A DNA stretch of 64,000 nucleotides from Paludibaculum fermentans (GTDB lineage: Bacteria; Acidobacteriota; Terriglobia; Bryobacterales; Bryobacteraceae), in assembly GCF_015277775.1 (NCBI RefSeq), contig NZ_CP063849.1, positions 5,285,501-5,349,500 of the forward strand. The letters are read 5' to 3'. Positions 8,356 through 16,972 of this stretch are shown here, in pieces. The first letter of the stretch is position 1; every line of letters begins with the position of its first letter. The translations under genes and the position numbers were made by a program. The notes under the pieces are model-generated. The model saw nothing but the letters and a program-made list of their open reading frames with translations. It had not been told where the DNA came from and did not search any database.

Positions 8356-8392
8356 CAGGGCCTCTGCGTCGTCTAACGGCTCAGAGGCCCTG
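8356..8392 (+). terminator. Hairpin after the MerR gene, possible terminator
   Basis: A perfect 11-base inverted repeat (CAGGGCCTCTG at 8356-8366 and its complement at 8382-8392) encloses a 15-base loop. There is no U-tract after it; the next bases are CGTTATACT, which could hold the -10 box (TATACT, 8396-8401) for the following protease gene. It could act as a terminator for the MerR transcript or as a structured boundary between the genes. Confidence 0.45.
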
Positions 8393-8427
8393 CGTTATAC
8401 TTGGGTCAGGTCTGGGGAGGCCACTAC

Positions 8428-10044
8428 ATGCGCCAATTCCGCGCTTTTGTCTTTTCTTTGCTGGTAATCGCGTCGTGCGCGATTGTCGCCGGAAACTTCG
8501 GCCCCGGCGCTTCGGCGCTGGCCGAATCCTCTGCTGCCCCAGCCTCGGCCGACGACGAACTCAGTGCCGGTCTCAAGACCTTTACCTCCATCTACCGGCT
8601 GGTCGAAGAAAACGCCGCGGACAAAGTAAACCCGGACAAGGCCATCTATAAAGGTGCCGTCCCCGGCATGCTTCGGACCTTGGATCCCCACTCCAGCTTC
8701 TTCGATCCCCGCGACTTCCAGCAGCTCCGCGAAGACCAGCGCGGCTCTTACTACGGCGTTGGCATGACCATCCAGCCGAAGGATAGCCGCATCGTCGTCG
8801 TGGCCCCGTTCACCGGCTCCCCCGCCTACAAGGCCGGCATCCGCCCGGGCGACGTGATCATCGAAGTCAACGACAAGCGTACCGACGGCATGAACACCTC
8901 CGAAGTGGCCGACCTGTTGAAGGGCCCGAAGGGCACCAAGGTCCAGGTCCTGATCGCTCGCGAGGGTGTCGACAAGCCTATTACTTTCAATCTGATCCGC
9001 GGCGAGATCCCACGCTTCAGCGTCCAGAACGCCTTCTGGCTCAAGCCAGGCATCGCCTACATCGACGTCGAGAGCTTCAACGAGAACACCTCCAAGGAAC
9101 TCGAAGACGCCATGCACAAGCTGGGCGAAGCCAACGTCAAGGGCCTCGTCTTCGACCTGCGCGACAACCCCGGTGGGCTTCTGAATGAAGGCGTCGCCGT
9201 CGCCGGTCACTTCCTCCGCAAGGGCCAGACCGTTGTCAGCCACCGTGGCCGTTCCTCCCCAGAGCGCCCCTACACCGCCAGCAACGGCAGCTCCGCCCGC
9301 GACTATCCCATCGTTGTGATGGTGAACCGCTACTCCGCCTCGGCCGCTGAAATCGTGGCCGGCGCCCTGCAGGATCATGACCGCGCCTGGATCTTCGGTG
9401 ACAACACCTTCGGCAAGGGTCTCGTCCAGACGGTCTTCCCGCTCTCCGAGAACACAGGCCTCGCCCTGACGACCGCCAAGTACTACACTCCGTCCGGCCG
9501 CCTGATCCAGCGCGACTACACCAGCGGATCCTTCTACGAGTACTACTTCAACCGGAAAGATGGAGCACAGAAAGACACCACAGACGTCAAGATGACCGAC
9601 GCCGGCCGGGCCGTCTACGGCGGCAACGGTATCACTCCAGACGAGAAGTTTGTCGTTAAGTACAACAAATTCCAGATCGAACTGGCTCGCCGCAGCGCCT
9701 TCCGCGACTTCCTGCCGAAGTATTTCTCCTCGCACAGCACGACGCTGGCGAAGGACTGGACTCCGGATAACGCGATGCTGAACGAGTTCCATGAATATGC
9801 GCTGAAGAACAACGCACAGTTCACGGAAGCCGAGTGGGCCGAGAACAACGACTGGATCAAGACCCAACTGAAGCGCGAAGCGCTCATCACGGCTGTATCG
9901 CTCGATGAGTCCCTTCGCTATGCCATCGAAACCGACCCGGCGGTGTTGAAAGCAATGGAGTCCCTGCCCAAAGCCAAGGCCCTGCTGCTCGACAATTCCA
10001 AGAAGCAGATGGTTCAATTGGATAAGAGGGCCCGTCGCGATTGA
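8428..10044 (+). CDS. Exported C-terminal processing peptidase (S41 family, PDZ)
   Basis: This is a 538-residue CtpA/Prc-type serine protease that would cleave proteins in the envelope. It has an N-terminal signal or anchor segment (about residues 3-22), a PDZ domain (about 108-190) and an S41 catalytic domain. Ser305 (SASAAEIVAGAL) and Lys330 (NTFGKGLVQTVFPLS) are 25 residues apart, as in the known Ser-Lys dyad. The ATG at 8428 is preferred over the upstream TTG at 8401 because GGGGAGG (8414-8420) lies 7 bases before it and the protein then begins with the signal segment. Its TGA stop overlaps the TTG start of guaA. Confidence 0.93.
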   Translation: MRQFRAFVFSLLVIASCAIVAGNFGPGASALAESSAAPASADDELSAGLKTFTSIYRLVEENAADKVNPDKAIYKGAVPGMLRTLDPHSSFFDPRDFQQLREDQRGSYYGVGMTIQPKDSRIVVVAPFTGSPAYKAGIRPGDVIIEVNDKRTDGMNTSEVADLLKGPKGTKVQVLIAREGVDKPITFNLIRGEIPRFSVQNAFWLKPGIAYIDVESFNENTSKELEDAMHKLGEANVKGLVFDLRDNPGGLLNEGVAVAGHFLRKGQTVVSHRGRSSPERPYTASNGSSARDYPIVVMVNRYSASAAEIVAGALQDHDRAWIFGDNTFGKGLVQTVFPLSENTGLALTTAKYYTPSGRLIQRDYTSGSFYEYYFNRKDGAQKDTTDVKMTDAGRAVYGGNGITPDEKFVVKYNKFQIELARRSAFRDFLPKYFSSHSTTLAKDWTPDNAMLNEFHEYALKNNAQFTEAEWAENNDWIKTQLKREALITAVSLDESLRYAIETDPAVLKAMESLPKAKALLLDNSKKQMVQLDKRARRD

Positions 10045-11824
10045 ACCAGTCTCCTGACCAAGGTACACGGCCGCAAATCATCGTACTTGATACGGGTGGT
10101 CAGTATTGCCACCTGATCACACGCAAAATCCGTGAACTCGGCGTTTACTCCGAGATCCGCCCAAGCGAGACCCCTGCCTCTGAACTGGCAGGGGTTTTGG
10201 GCATTGTGATCTCCGGTGGACCCGCGAGCGTTTATGAAGCCGGCTCCCCCCAAGTCGATCCTGCCATCTTCGACTTGCCCTGTGCCGTACTTGGCATCTG
10301 CTACGGCCAGCAACTCATCGCCTGGCACTTGGGCGGCACCGTAAGTCCCGGGAAAAAGGGCGAGTACGGCATGGCCCACCTCGACCTCGAGTCGAGCGCA
10401 GCGCTGTTCCAGGGCGCTACCGGCCGCCAGCAGGTCTGGATGAGCCACCGGGACACCGTCACCGCCGCACCCGCCGGCTTTGACATTTACGGCGCCACCG
10501 AAACCTGCGCGATTGCCTCCATGGGCAGTGCCGCCCGGCGCATCTACGGAGTCCAGTTCCACCCCGAGGTCGTCCACACCGAGCGCGGCCGGCAGATCCT
10601 TTCCAACTTCCTCTTCGGTGTCTGCGGCTGCGAATCCGACTGGAGCCCGCGCGAGCAGACCAGCCGCATCGAGGAAGAGATCCGGCTACGCGTCAGCGAC
10701 CGGAATGTCTTCTTCTTCGTCTCCGGCGGCGTCGACTCCACGGTTGCCTTTACCCTTTGCCTGCGAGCACTTGGCCCGGAACGCGTGCGCGCCCTCTACG
10801 TCGACACCGGTCTGATGAGGGATAGCGAAACCCCGTTCGTCCAGGGCGTCTTTGAATCCCTGGGCAAGGGCATCTTCGCCGTCGAACACGCCGAGGAGCG
10901 GTTCCTCAGCGCCTTAGCTGGCGTCCGCGAGCCCGAAAAGAAGCGCCACATCATCGGCGAGAAGTTCGTCGAGGTCCAGGAACAGATCCTGGCCTCCGGC
11001 CAGTTCATGGAAGGCAATTGGATTCTCGGTCAAGGCACATCTACCCCGACACCATCGAAAGTGGTGGCACGGCCAAGGCTGACCTGATCAAGACCCACCA
11101 CAACCGCGTCTCCGGCATCCAGAAACTGCTGGCTGAGGGCCGCATCGTGGAACCGCTCCACCTGCTCTATAAGGACGAAGTCCGTGAAGTCGGCCGCGAG
11201 CTGAACCTGCCCGAGGAACTCCTTTCGCGTCATCCATTTCCAGGCCCGGGCCTGGCGATCCGCTGCCTCTGCGAGGACGAAGTGCAACCCGTCGAGCGGC
11301 TCGACGCCGGCTGGCTCGCCCCGCTGCACTCCGTGGGAGTCCAGGGCGATTCGCGCACCTACCGGCCCGTACTTTTACTGGAAGAATCGCCAGCCACCCC
11401 CGGCGTGCACGCCCAGGCAACGGATTTGATCAACCGGCTGGCAGGCATCAACCGCGTAGTCGCGGTCACGGGCACCCATTCCCCTGTGGCTGACCTGAAG
11501 ACCTCGGTGGCCTACATCACGGCCGAGAGGCTCGACCGGCTTCGCGCGGCCGACTCTATCGTCCGGTCCCTGTGTCTATCTTCCGGCTTCGAGCACAAGG
11601 TCTGGCAATTTCCGGTGATTATCGTTCCGCTCGGAGCGGGCGACCGGCCGGATTCCATCGTCCTGCGGCCCATCGATTCAGTGGACGGCATGACGGCGCA
11701 GTCCGTCGCCATGCCCCAGGAACTGCTCGACGAGATGACCAGCGAGCTGCTCGCGCTGCCGGGAATCTGTGCGGTCCTGTACGACCTGACGCACAAGCCG
11801 CCGGGCACCATCGAGTGGGAGTAA
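10041..11824 (+). pseudogene. guaA: GMP synthase (glutamine-hydrolysing), interrupted by a one-base frameshift
   Basis: GuaA converts XMP to GMP using glutamine nitrogen. The first frame holds the class I amidotransferase domain (Cys87 in LGICYGQQ, His174 and Glu176 in VQFHPEV) and the PP-loop (FVSGGVDSTVA). At 11038/11039 the text reads GGCACATCTACC where the family needs Gly-Thr-Ile-Tyr-Pro-Asp, so one base is missing. The second frame continues perfectly from IYPDTIESGG to the terminal GTIEWE. Both halves are otherwise intact and well conserved, so this could be a sequencing or assembly error or a recent inactivating mutation. The start is a TTG overlapping the preceding stop; no other start fits. 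The lost base is not in a homopolymer run. Confidence 0.9.
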
Positions 11825-11827
11825 CTC

Positions 11828-12652
11828 CTACTCCGCAAACAGCTTGTTAGCCGCCGGGTAGCTCAGTGAGCATTCCGTAAAAACGCTGTATGCCCCGGTG
11901 GCCAGCAATTCCGCCGCGACAGCTTGGGCCACACTCAGGGCCGCACGCGACGGCCCGGATCCTGTACTGACCCGTCTCACCCCTAACTCCTGCAGCCGGC
12001 CCGTAGCCGGTACGCCAGCGTTCGCCAGGATGTTGATCGGCTTGGCCACGGACTGCACCAGGGCGCGGATCACGGTTTCATCTTTGACCGCCGGGACAAA
12101 CAGCGAATCCGCCCCGGCTTCCGCATACGCCCGTATCCGCTCAATCGCCAGGGCAAGCCGGCTCGCCGGATCCCCGATCCCCGCCAGAAAGACATCCGTC
12201 CGGGCATTCAGGACGATATGGACACCCGCGGCGTCAGCCGCCGCCCGAACAGCCTTCACGCGTTGGACCTGTTCGGCCAGGGGGATCAGGCCGGTCGCGC
12301 CATCGCTCTCCATATCCTCCAGATTCATCCCGACCGCCCCGGCCTCCAGCACCCCGCGCACGGTGCCTGCAATGTCGCCATAACCGGCCTCGACGTCCGC
12401 CGTCACCGGCACCTTCACCGCCTCGGCGATGCGCTGCACCACCGCCAGCATCTCCGCCGCCTGGATGCGCTGCCCGTCCGGCTTCCCATAGGTGAACGCA
12501 ACGCCCGCGCTGGTTGTAGCAATGGCCGGGAAGCCTGCCTTCTCGAAGATGCGGGCGCTGCCGGCATCCCAGGCGTTAGGCAGCACGAGAATTTTCTCTC
12601 CGTGGTGCAGATTCAACAGAATCTTGGCTTTAGCCTGCAAATCAGAACTCAT
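11828..12652 (-). CDS. Isocitrate lyase/PEP mutase family protein
   Basis: This 274-residue TIM-barrel enzyme belongs to the PEP mutase/isocitrate lyase superfamily. Signatures are LVLPNAWDAGSARIFEKAGFPAIATTSAG, the metal and substrate loop VTADVEAGYGD and GAVGMNLEDME. Members cleave or rearrange 2-oxo or phosphono acids (2-methylisocitrate, oxaloacetate, carboxyphosphonoenolpyruvate). The substrate cannot be read from the sequence. Its ATG overlaps the stop of the upstream hydrolase by four bases, indicating coupled translation. It is convergent with guaA, with only 3 bases between the stop codons. Confidence 0.85.
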   Translation of the reverse strand: MSSDLQAKAKILLNLHHGEKILVLPNAWDAGSARIFEKAGFPAIATTSAGVAFTYGKPDGQRIQAAEMLAVVQRIAEAVKVPVTADVEAGYGDIAGTVRGVLEAGAVGMNLEDMESDGATGLIPLAEQVQRVKAVRAAADAAGVHIVLNARTDVFLAGIGDPASRLALAIERIRAYAEAGADSLFVPAVKDETVIRALVQSVAKPINILANAGVPATGRLQELGVRRVSTGSGPSRAALSVAQAVAAELLATGAYSVFTECSLSYPAANKLFAE

Positions 12653-13212
12653 GACAGGGCCCCCATTATCTCCGCGGCTGTCGCCACCGTACAGTACTCA
12701 CCGTGCAGGTTTGCCAGGGACATGGCATGAACTTCGTCAGCGCTCCGCAGAACGCCATTCCAGTCCACCTTGGCAAAGGTGAAACAGGCATCGGCGACCA
12801 GGAATACCTGATAACCCAGGCAGGCTGCGTGCCGCACGGTGGACTCGACGGAATTGTTGGTGATCACACCAAAGACGACCAGAACCTCGTGGCAGCCGGT
12901 GGCCATGCGTTCGCCCAGCTCCGTCCCCTCAAATGCACTGCCGGTGTGCTTGCCGGTCACCGGCTCGTCGGCATGCGGGACGAACTCGGATTTGAAATCG
13001 TGGCCAGGTTGCCCCGGCCGGTAGGTGGAGTGGGGCTCGACGGAGTCGTGGCGGACATGGTACACCGCCCGGCCGCTGTCTCGCCAAGCGGCCAGCAGCG
13101 ATGCGCCCACCTGTTCAGCGTTCGGATTGTTGCGGACACCCCAGGACGGGTGGTCGATGGCGTGCTGCAGATCGATCAGGATCAGTGCCGCAGTGGCGGG
13201 GATACTCTCCAT
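12649..13212 (-). CDS. Isochorismatase-fold hydrolase with Ser in place of the catalytic Cys
   Basis: This is a 187-residue alpha/beta hydrolase of the cysteine hydrolase (isochorismatase) superfamily. Asp14 (LILIDLQ) and Lys88 (TGKHTGSAFEGTEL) fit two members of the Asp-Lys-Cys triad. The position normally held by the nucleophilic cysteine is Ser121 in GVITNNSVESTVRHA, so classical amidase chemistry is doubtful. I placed the start at 13212, just behind mutL; longer versions would run into the mutL coding region. It lies in a tight operon between mutL (8-base gap) and the PEP mutase-like gene (4-base overlap). Confidence 0.82.
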   Translation of the reverse strand: MESIPATAALILIDLQHAIDHPSWGVRNNPNAEQVGASLLAAWRDSGRAVYHVRHDSVEPHSTYRPGQPGHDFKSEFVPHADEPVTGKHTGSAFEGTELGERMATGCHEVLVVFGVITNNSVESTVRHAACLGYQVFLVADACFTFAKVDWNGVLRSADEVHAMSLANLHGEYCTVATAAEIMGALS

Positions 13213-13220
13213 ACCCCATT

Positions 13221-15155
13221 CTAGATGCGGTGGAAACTCCGCAGGATCTCGCGCGTGGAGTACCGCAGCGCCACCGGCCGCCCGTGCGGGCAGCTCATCG
13301 GATATTGCGTCCGGGCTAGCTCCCGCAGCAGGTAGTCCATGCGCGTCTGGTCCAGCCGCATGTTGATCTTGATCGCGGCGCGGCACGCCACCGACGCCGC
13401 AATTCCGCGCCGGAAATCGTCCACACTCACCCGGCGCAGCTCCGTCTCGGCGATCTCGAGGATCTCAAAGATAGCCCGTTCCAGATCACCCGTGGACAGA
13501 TCCGAAGGCGCCGCCTTCACCGCGATGGTCCGTTGGCCGAATGGCTCCGTTTCGAAACCGGCTCGCGCCAGGTCGTCGGCGATCCGCTCATATTCCACCT
13601 GCTGCGACGGCGTCAGTTGCAGCACGATCGGCAAAAGCAGCCGCTGCTGCTCCACCCGGCCCGCCGCCTGCTGCGCCAGCACCTTTTCGAACAGAATCCG
13701 CTCGTGCGCCACGTGCTGGTCGATGATCCACAAGCCATCCCTGCCGGCGGCAATGATGAAACTATCGTGCAGTTGCCCCATCACGCGCAGGTCATCGAGC
13801 GAGACCATCCCCTGCGGCGCATCCAGGTCGTAGCCCGCAGGAAATCCACCGTGTGTATCCGGGATCTTTAGTCGCAGCGGTTCGGCGCCAGCCGGCTGCG
13901 GATCCATGGTGATGGGTTCGCCGCCGCTGAAATCGAACCGCGCTGGAGGCGGCGCCACGGGCCGCAAAGTGTACTCCGGAATCTGCATCGACTGGGACGG
14001 TTGGCCCTCTTCCGGAGGCGGCAACACCGGCCGGGCTTCGTCGTAGCGGAAGTTCTCGATGGTCTGCGTGAACTCGGAGTACGGCAGCCGGGTCGCGGAT
14101 TGCCCCGACGGTCCCTCCAGGAAGGGCGTACCCGGCGGCGGCGCGCTCGGCACCGGCCTCTGCTCGATCAGCGTGGCCCGCAGCGAATCCCGAACATGGT
14201 CATGGACATAGCTGCTGTTCCGGAAGCGTACTTCGGTTTTCGAGGGGTGGACATTGACGTCCACCTCCGCCGGATCGCAGTCCACAAATAACAGGGCAAA
14301 CGGGTAGCAGGCCGGCGGCATCAGGTTGTAGTAGGCCGCAGTGATGGCGTGCATCAGCAGCCGGTCGCGGATCAGCCGCCGGTTTACAAACAGGAAGATC
14401 GAGTTCCGATTCGTCTTCTGTACCTGGGGCCTGGAGATGAACCCGGACAGGCGGAAACGCCCCTCCCCAACATCGCGTTGCGGCAGTTCGACGAGATCCT
14501 CCAGCGCCTCGGCTCCGAAGACCTGGAACACGCGTTCCCGGTCAGTAAGCACCGGAGTCACGCGCAGCAGTTCCTTCCCGGCGTGGGTCAGCTCGAACGA
14601 TTTCTCGGGATGGGCCAGCGAGTAATGGGTGACGAGCGAGGCGATATGGGCCAGTTCCGTCTGGTCGCTCCGCAGGAACTTCTTGCGCGCCGGAACATTG
14701 AAGAACAAGTCGCGCACGCTGATGGCGGTGCCCGCCGGCAGGGCGCTCTCTTCGCAGCTCAGCAGCTTTCCGCCGGAGATCTCGACCCGTGTACCCGTCG
14801 GCTCGTCGGGCGACCGGGTCTCCAGGACGAGCCGCGAAACCGAGGCAATGGACGGCAACGCCTCGCCGCGAAACCCTAGCGTAGCAATCGCTTCCAGTTC
14901 GTCAACATTCGAGAGTTTGGAGGTGGCGTGCCGCTCAAACGCCAGCATGGCGTCGTCGCGCAGCATGCCGCAGCCGTTGTCGACGATGCGCAGCAACCGG
15001 CGGCCGCCACTTTCGACTTCGACCCGGATGTCAGTCGACCCGGCGTCCAGGGAGTTTTCGAGCAGCTCCTTGATGACCGAGGCAGGCCGTTCCACCACCT
15101 CACCGGCGGCGATCTTGTTTGCGACGTTGTCGGAGAGAATGCGAATGCGGCCCAT
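13221..15155 (-). CDS. mutL: DNA mismatch repair protein MutL
   Basis: MutL couples mismatch recognition to strand incision. The 644 residues have the GHKL ATPase N-domain (ANKIAAGEVVERPASVIKELLENSLDAGS, DNGCGM, GFRGEAL), a proline-rich linker (about residues 320-440) and the C-terminal dimerisation domain. That domain carries DQHVAHERILFE, close to the endonuclease motif DQHA-x2-E-x4-E but with Val for Ala, and CPHGRP near the end. The ATG lies immediately after the U-tract of the tolC terminator, so no Shine-Dalgarno is present. Expression therefore needs readthrough, an internal tolC promoter or leaderless initiation. mutS is not in the window. Confidence 0.96.
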   Translation of the reverse strand: MGRIRILSDNVANKIAAGEVVERPASVIKELLENSLDAGSTDIRVEVESGGRRLLRIVDNGCGMLRDDAMLAFERHATSKLSNVDELEAIATLGFRGEALPSIASVSRLVLETRSPDEPTGTRVEISGGKLLSCEESALPAGTAISVRDLFFNVPARKKFLRSDQTELAHIASLVTHYSLAHPEKSFELTHAGKELLRVTPVLTDRERVFQVFGAEALEDLVELPQRDVGEGRFRLSGFISRPQVQKTNRNSIFLFVNRRLIRDRLLMHAITAAYYNLMPPACYPFALLFVDCDPAEVDVNVHPSKTEVRFRNSSYVHDHVRDSLRATLIEQRPVPSAPPPGTPFLEGPSGQSATRLPYSEFTQTIENFRYDEARPVLPPPEEGQPSQSMQIPEYTLRPVAPPPARFDFSGGEPITMDPQPAGAEPLRLKIPDTHGGFPAGYDLDAPQGMVSLDDLRVMGQLHDSFIIAAGRDGLWIIDQHVAHERILFEKVLAQQAAGRVEQQRLLLPIVLQLTPSQQVEYERIADDLARAGFETEPFGQRTIAVKAAPSDLSTGDLERAIFEILEIAETELRRVSVDDFRRGIAASVACRAAIKINMRLDQTRMDYLLRELARTQYPMSCPHGRPVALRYSTREILRSFHRI

Positions 15156-15192
15156 AAAAAAGAAGAGGGCAGGCCGCAGCCCGCCCTCTCTT
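15156..15192 (-). terminator. Intrinsic terminator of the efflux operon, abutting the mutL start
   Basis: On the minus strand a 7-base GC-rich stem (AGAGGGC with GCCCTCT, plus an inner three-pair stem) is followed by TCTTTTTT, a proper U-tract. It sits 19 bases after the tolC-like stop codon. The last T of the tract is directly followed by the mutL ATG. Confidence 0.75.
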
Positions 15193-15210
15193 CCATGATA
15201 GGGGTTTCCG

Positions 15211-16944
15211 CTACTGCATCACGATGCCTTTGACTTCCAGCAGGTTCCCCACCCGCTGTTGCAGGTTCAGGACGTTGCGGCGGTAGTTCACCGTGCTGTT
15301 GACCAATGTCGACTGCGCCTGCGTCAGGTCGTTCTGGGACGCGAGCAGGAAGAAGATCGTGATCACACCCAGGTCGTACCGCTTCTGGTCGGCGTCGGCC
15401 CGCTTCTGGGCGAAATCGAGGGCGACTTGCGCCAGCTTCACTGAGGCCCTGCTGCTCTCCAACTGATTGACGGCCGTAAGTACATCCTGCCGTACGGATT
15501 GCTCGAGGGAACGCTGGCGGAGGGCAGTGAGTTTCTTGCTGACGACCGTATCCGCCAGGTTGGCTGAGGCGGCGCGGTCGCGCAGCGGGAAGTTGAACGT
15601 CAGGCTGAAAGCGAACGTGTTGTAGTCGAAATACTGGCCAAAAGCGTCCGTAATGCCGCCGGGGATGGGGATTCGACCTCCGGTCACCGGGTCGGTGGCG
15701 AAGGCTGTGCCGCCTCGGCCTGTCGTGCTGTAGCGGCCACCCAGGCTCAAATTGGGCTTCAGCAGATTGAGCGCGCTCTGGATCTGCAGATCGTTGACGT
15801 CCAGTGTCTGGCGCAACGAGATCAGGTCCGGCCGCTTCTGCAGGGCCATGCCCACCAGCGCATCTGAATCCAGCGGCGCCTCGTCGGCCGCAGCCATGGA
15901 CTGTTCGGTCAGCACGATGGGCAGCTTCCGGACATCTGGATCGAGGTCGACGCTGATCTGGCGGCGCAGGGCATCTTCAGCGATTTGGAGCTGAAACTTC
16001 ACCTGGGTCAGGTTGATTTCGGCGGTAGCGTAGTTCTGCTGCGGCTGGAAGATTTCCAACGGTGAGGTGGCGCCCAGTTCCACTTCCTTCTGCGAGCGCT
16101 TCAACGCCTGGTCGGCGAGGAACAAGGCCTGCTCCTGAACTTTCAAACGCTCGCGGGCGCTGATTACGTCCCAATAGGCGTTTTCAGCGTTAACCAGCAG
16201 CGTTTGCAGCGTGCTCTCCAGCGAAAGTTCCTGCGTCTTGCGTTGTGCCCGGGCGATTGTAATGGGCAACCGGTTGATGTAGATGCCGCGATTGCGCAAC
16301 AAGGGTTGGGTGAAGCTGGAACTCCAGGAGGTCGTCAACGCCGGGTTGTACTGGTTGAACGAGCTGTTCGTGGACGTCTTCGACATGTTGATCGTGCTGT
16401 TGACCTGGGTGCCAGGCGCGAACAACTGCTGGTAAGAAGCCTGGAACGGCTGATCCAATTGGTTGAGAATGTTAGCGCCCTGCAACGTACTGGTGGAGGG
16501 CGTCTTGGCGCGCGTGGCCGAGAACGAACTATTGATGATGGGGTCGAAGACGCCGAACGCGCGCTGGATGGCGTTCTTGGGAGTTTCCAGCGTCAGCCGC
16601 TGCACGGCAATGTCGGTGTTGTTGGCGACCACCAGGTCGAGGTAATTCTTCAACGACAGCGTCAGCTTGCCGTCGACTACGAAATCCTTCAACCGCACCG
16701 GACCATCCACGATGACTGACGTGTCGTTCGCCGCGAAGGTCTTCCGCCACCAGTTGCCGGTTCCAATCCAAGGCGCGGTCGGTTCGGAAATGGCTGCGTT
16801 CATACGAGCCACGGCCCCGGAACTCACTGGCGGAGGGGCGGAACTCGTCTGAGGAGCTGGCGCGGGCGCCGGCGCCTGGCCGGCGGGCGGTTGCTGCGCG
16901 GGCGCAATGAGTGTGGAGCAAAGTAGGACAACAAGGAAACGCAT
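15211..16944 (-). CDS. TolC family outer membrane efflux channel
   Basis: This 577-residue protein has a signal peptide (MRFLVVLLCSTLIAPAQ) and an Ala/Pro-rich segment. Two OEP repeats follow, rich in long helices (for example LESTLQTLLVNAENAYWDVISARERLKVQEQ and its second-half counterpart). These channels carry substrates of tripartite pumps across the outer membrane. I used the ATG at 16944, which begins the signal peptide. An in-frame ATG at 16980 overlaps the permease stop and would add 12 residues in front of the signal. It is the last gene of the five-gene efflux operon and is followed by a clear terminator. Confidence 0.9.
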   Translation of the reverse strand: MRFLVVLLCSTLIAPAQQPPAGQAPAPAPAPQTSSAPPPVSSGAVARMNAAISEPTAPWIGTGNWWRKTFAANDTSVIVDGPVRLKDFVVDGKLTLSLKNYLDLVVANNTDIAVQRLTLETPKNAIQRAFGVFDPIINSSFSATRAKTPSTSTLQGANILNQLDQPFQASYQQLFAPGTQVNSTINMSKTSTNSSFNQYNPALTTSWSSSFTQPLLRNRGIYINRLPITIARAQRKTQELSLESTLQTLLVNAENAYWDVISARERLKVQEQALFLADQALKRSQKEVELGATSPLEIFQPQQNYATAEINLTQVKFQLQIAEDALRRQISVDLDPDVRKLPIVLTEQSMAAADEAPLDSDALVGMALQKRPDLISLRQTLDVNDLQIQSALNLLKPNLSLGGRYSTTGRGGTAFATDPVTGGRIPIPGGITDAFGQYFDYNTFAFSLTFNFPLRDRAASANLADTVVSKKLTALRQRSLEQSVRQDVLTAVNQLESSRASVKLAQVALDFAQKRADADQKRYDLGVITIFFLLASQNDLTQAQSTLVNSTVNYRRNVLNLQQRVGNLLEVKGIVMQ

Positions 16945-16972
16945 GGGTTGGACCTGATGATATTTATGAAGA

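Noticed and set aside
8395-10068. A 557-codon open frame antisense to the S41 protease gene.
   Set aside because: The plus strand encodes a complete protease with catalytic dyad and signal peptide; the antisense product has only low-complexity Val/Gly/Asp content.
11818-11834. A terminator hairpin between guaA and the PEP mutase-like gene (GGAGTA-N5-TACTCC).
   Set aside because: Only six pairs and it overlaps both stop codons; too weak to call.
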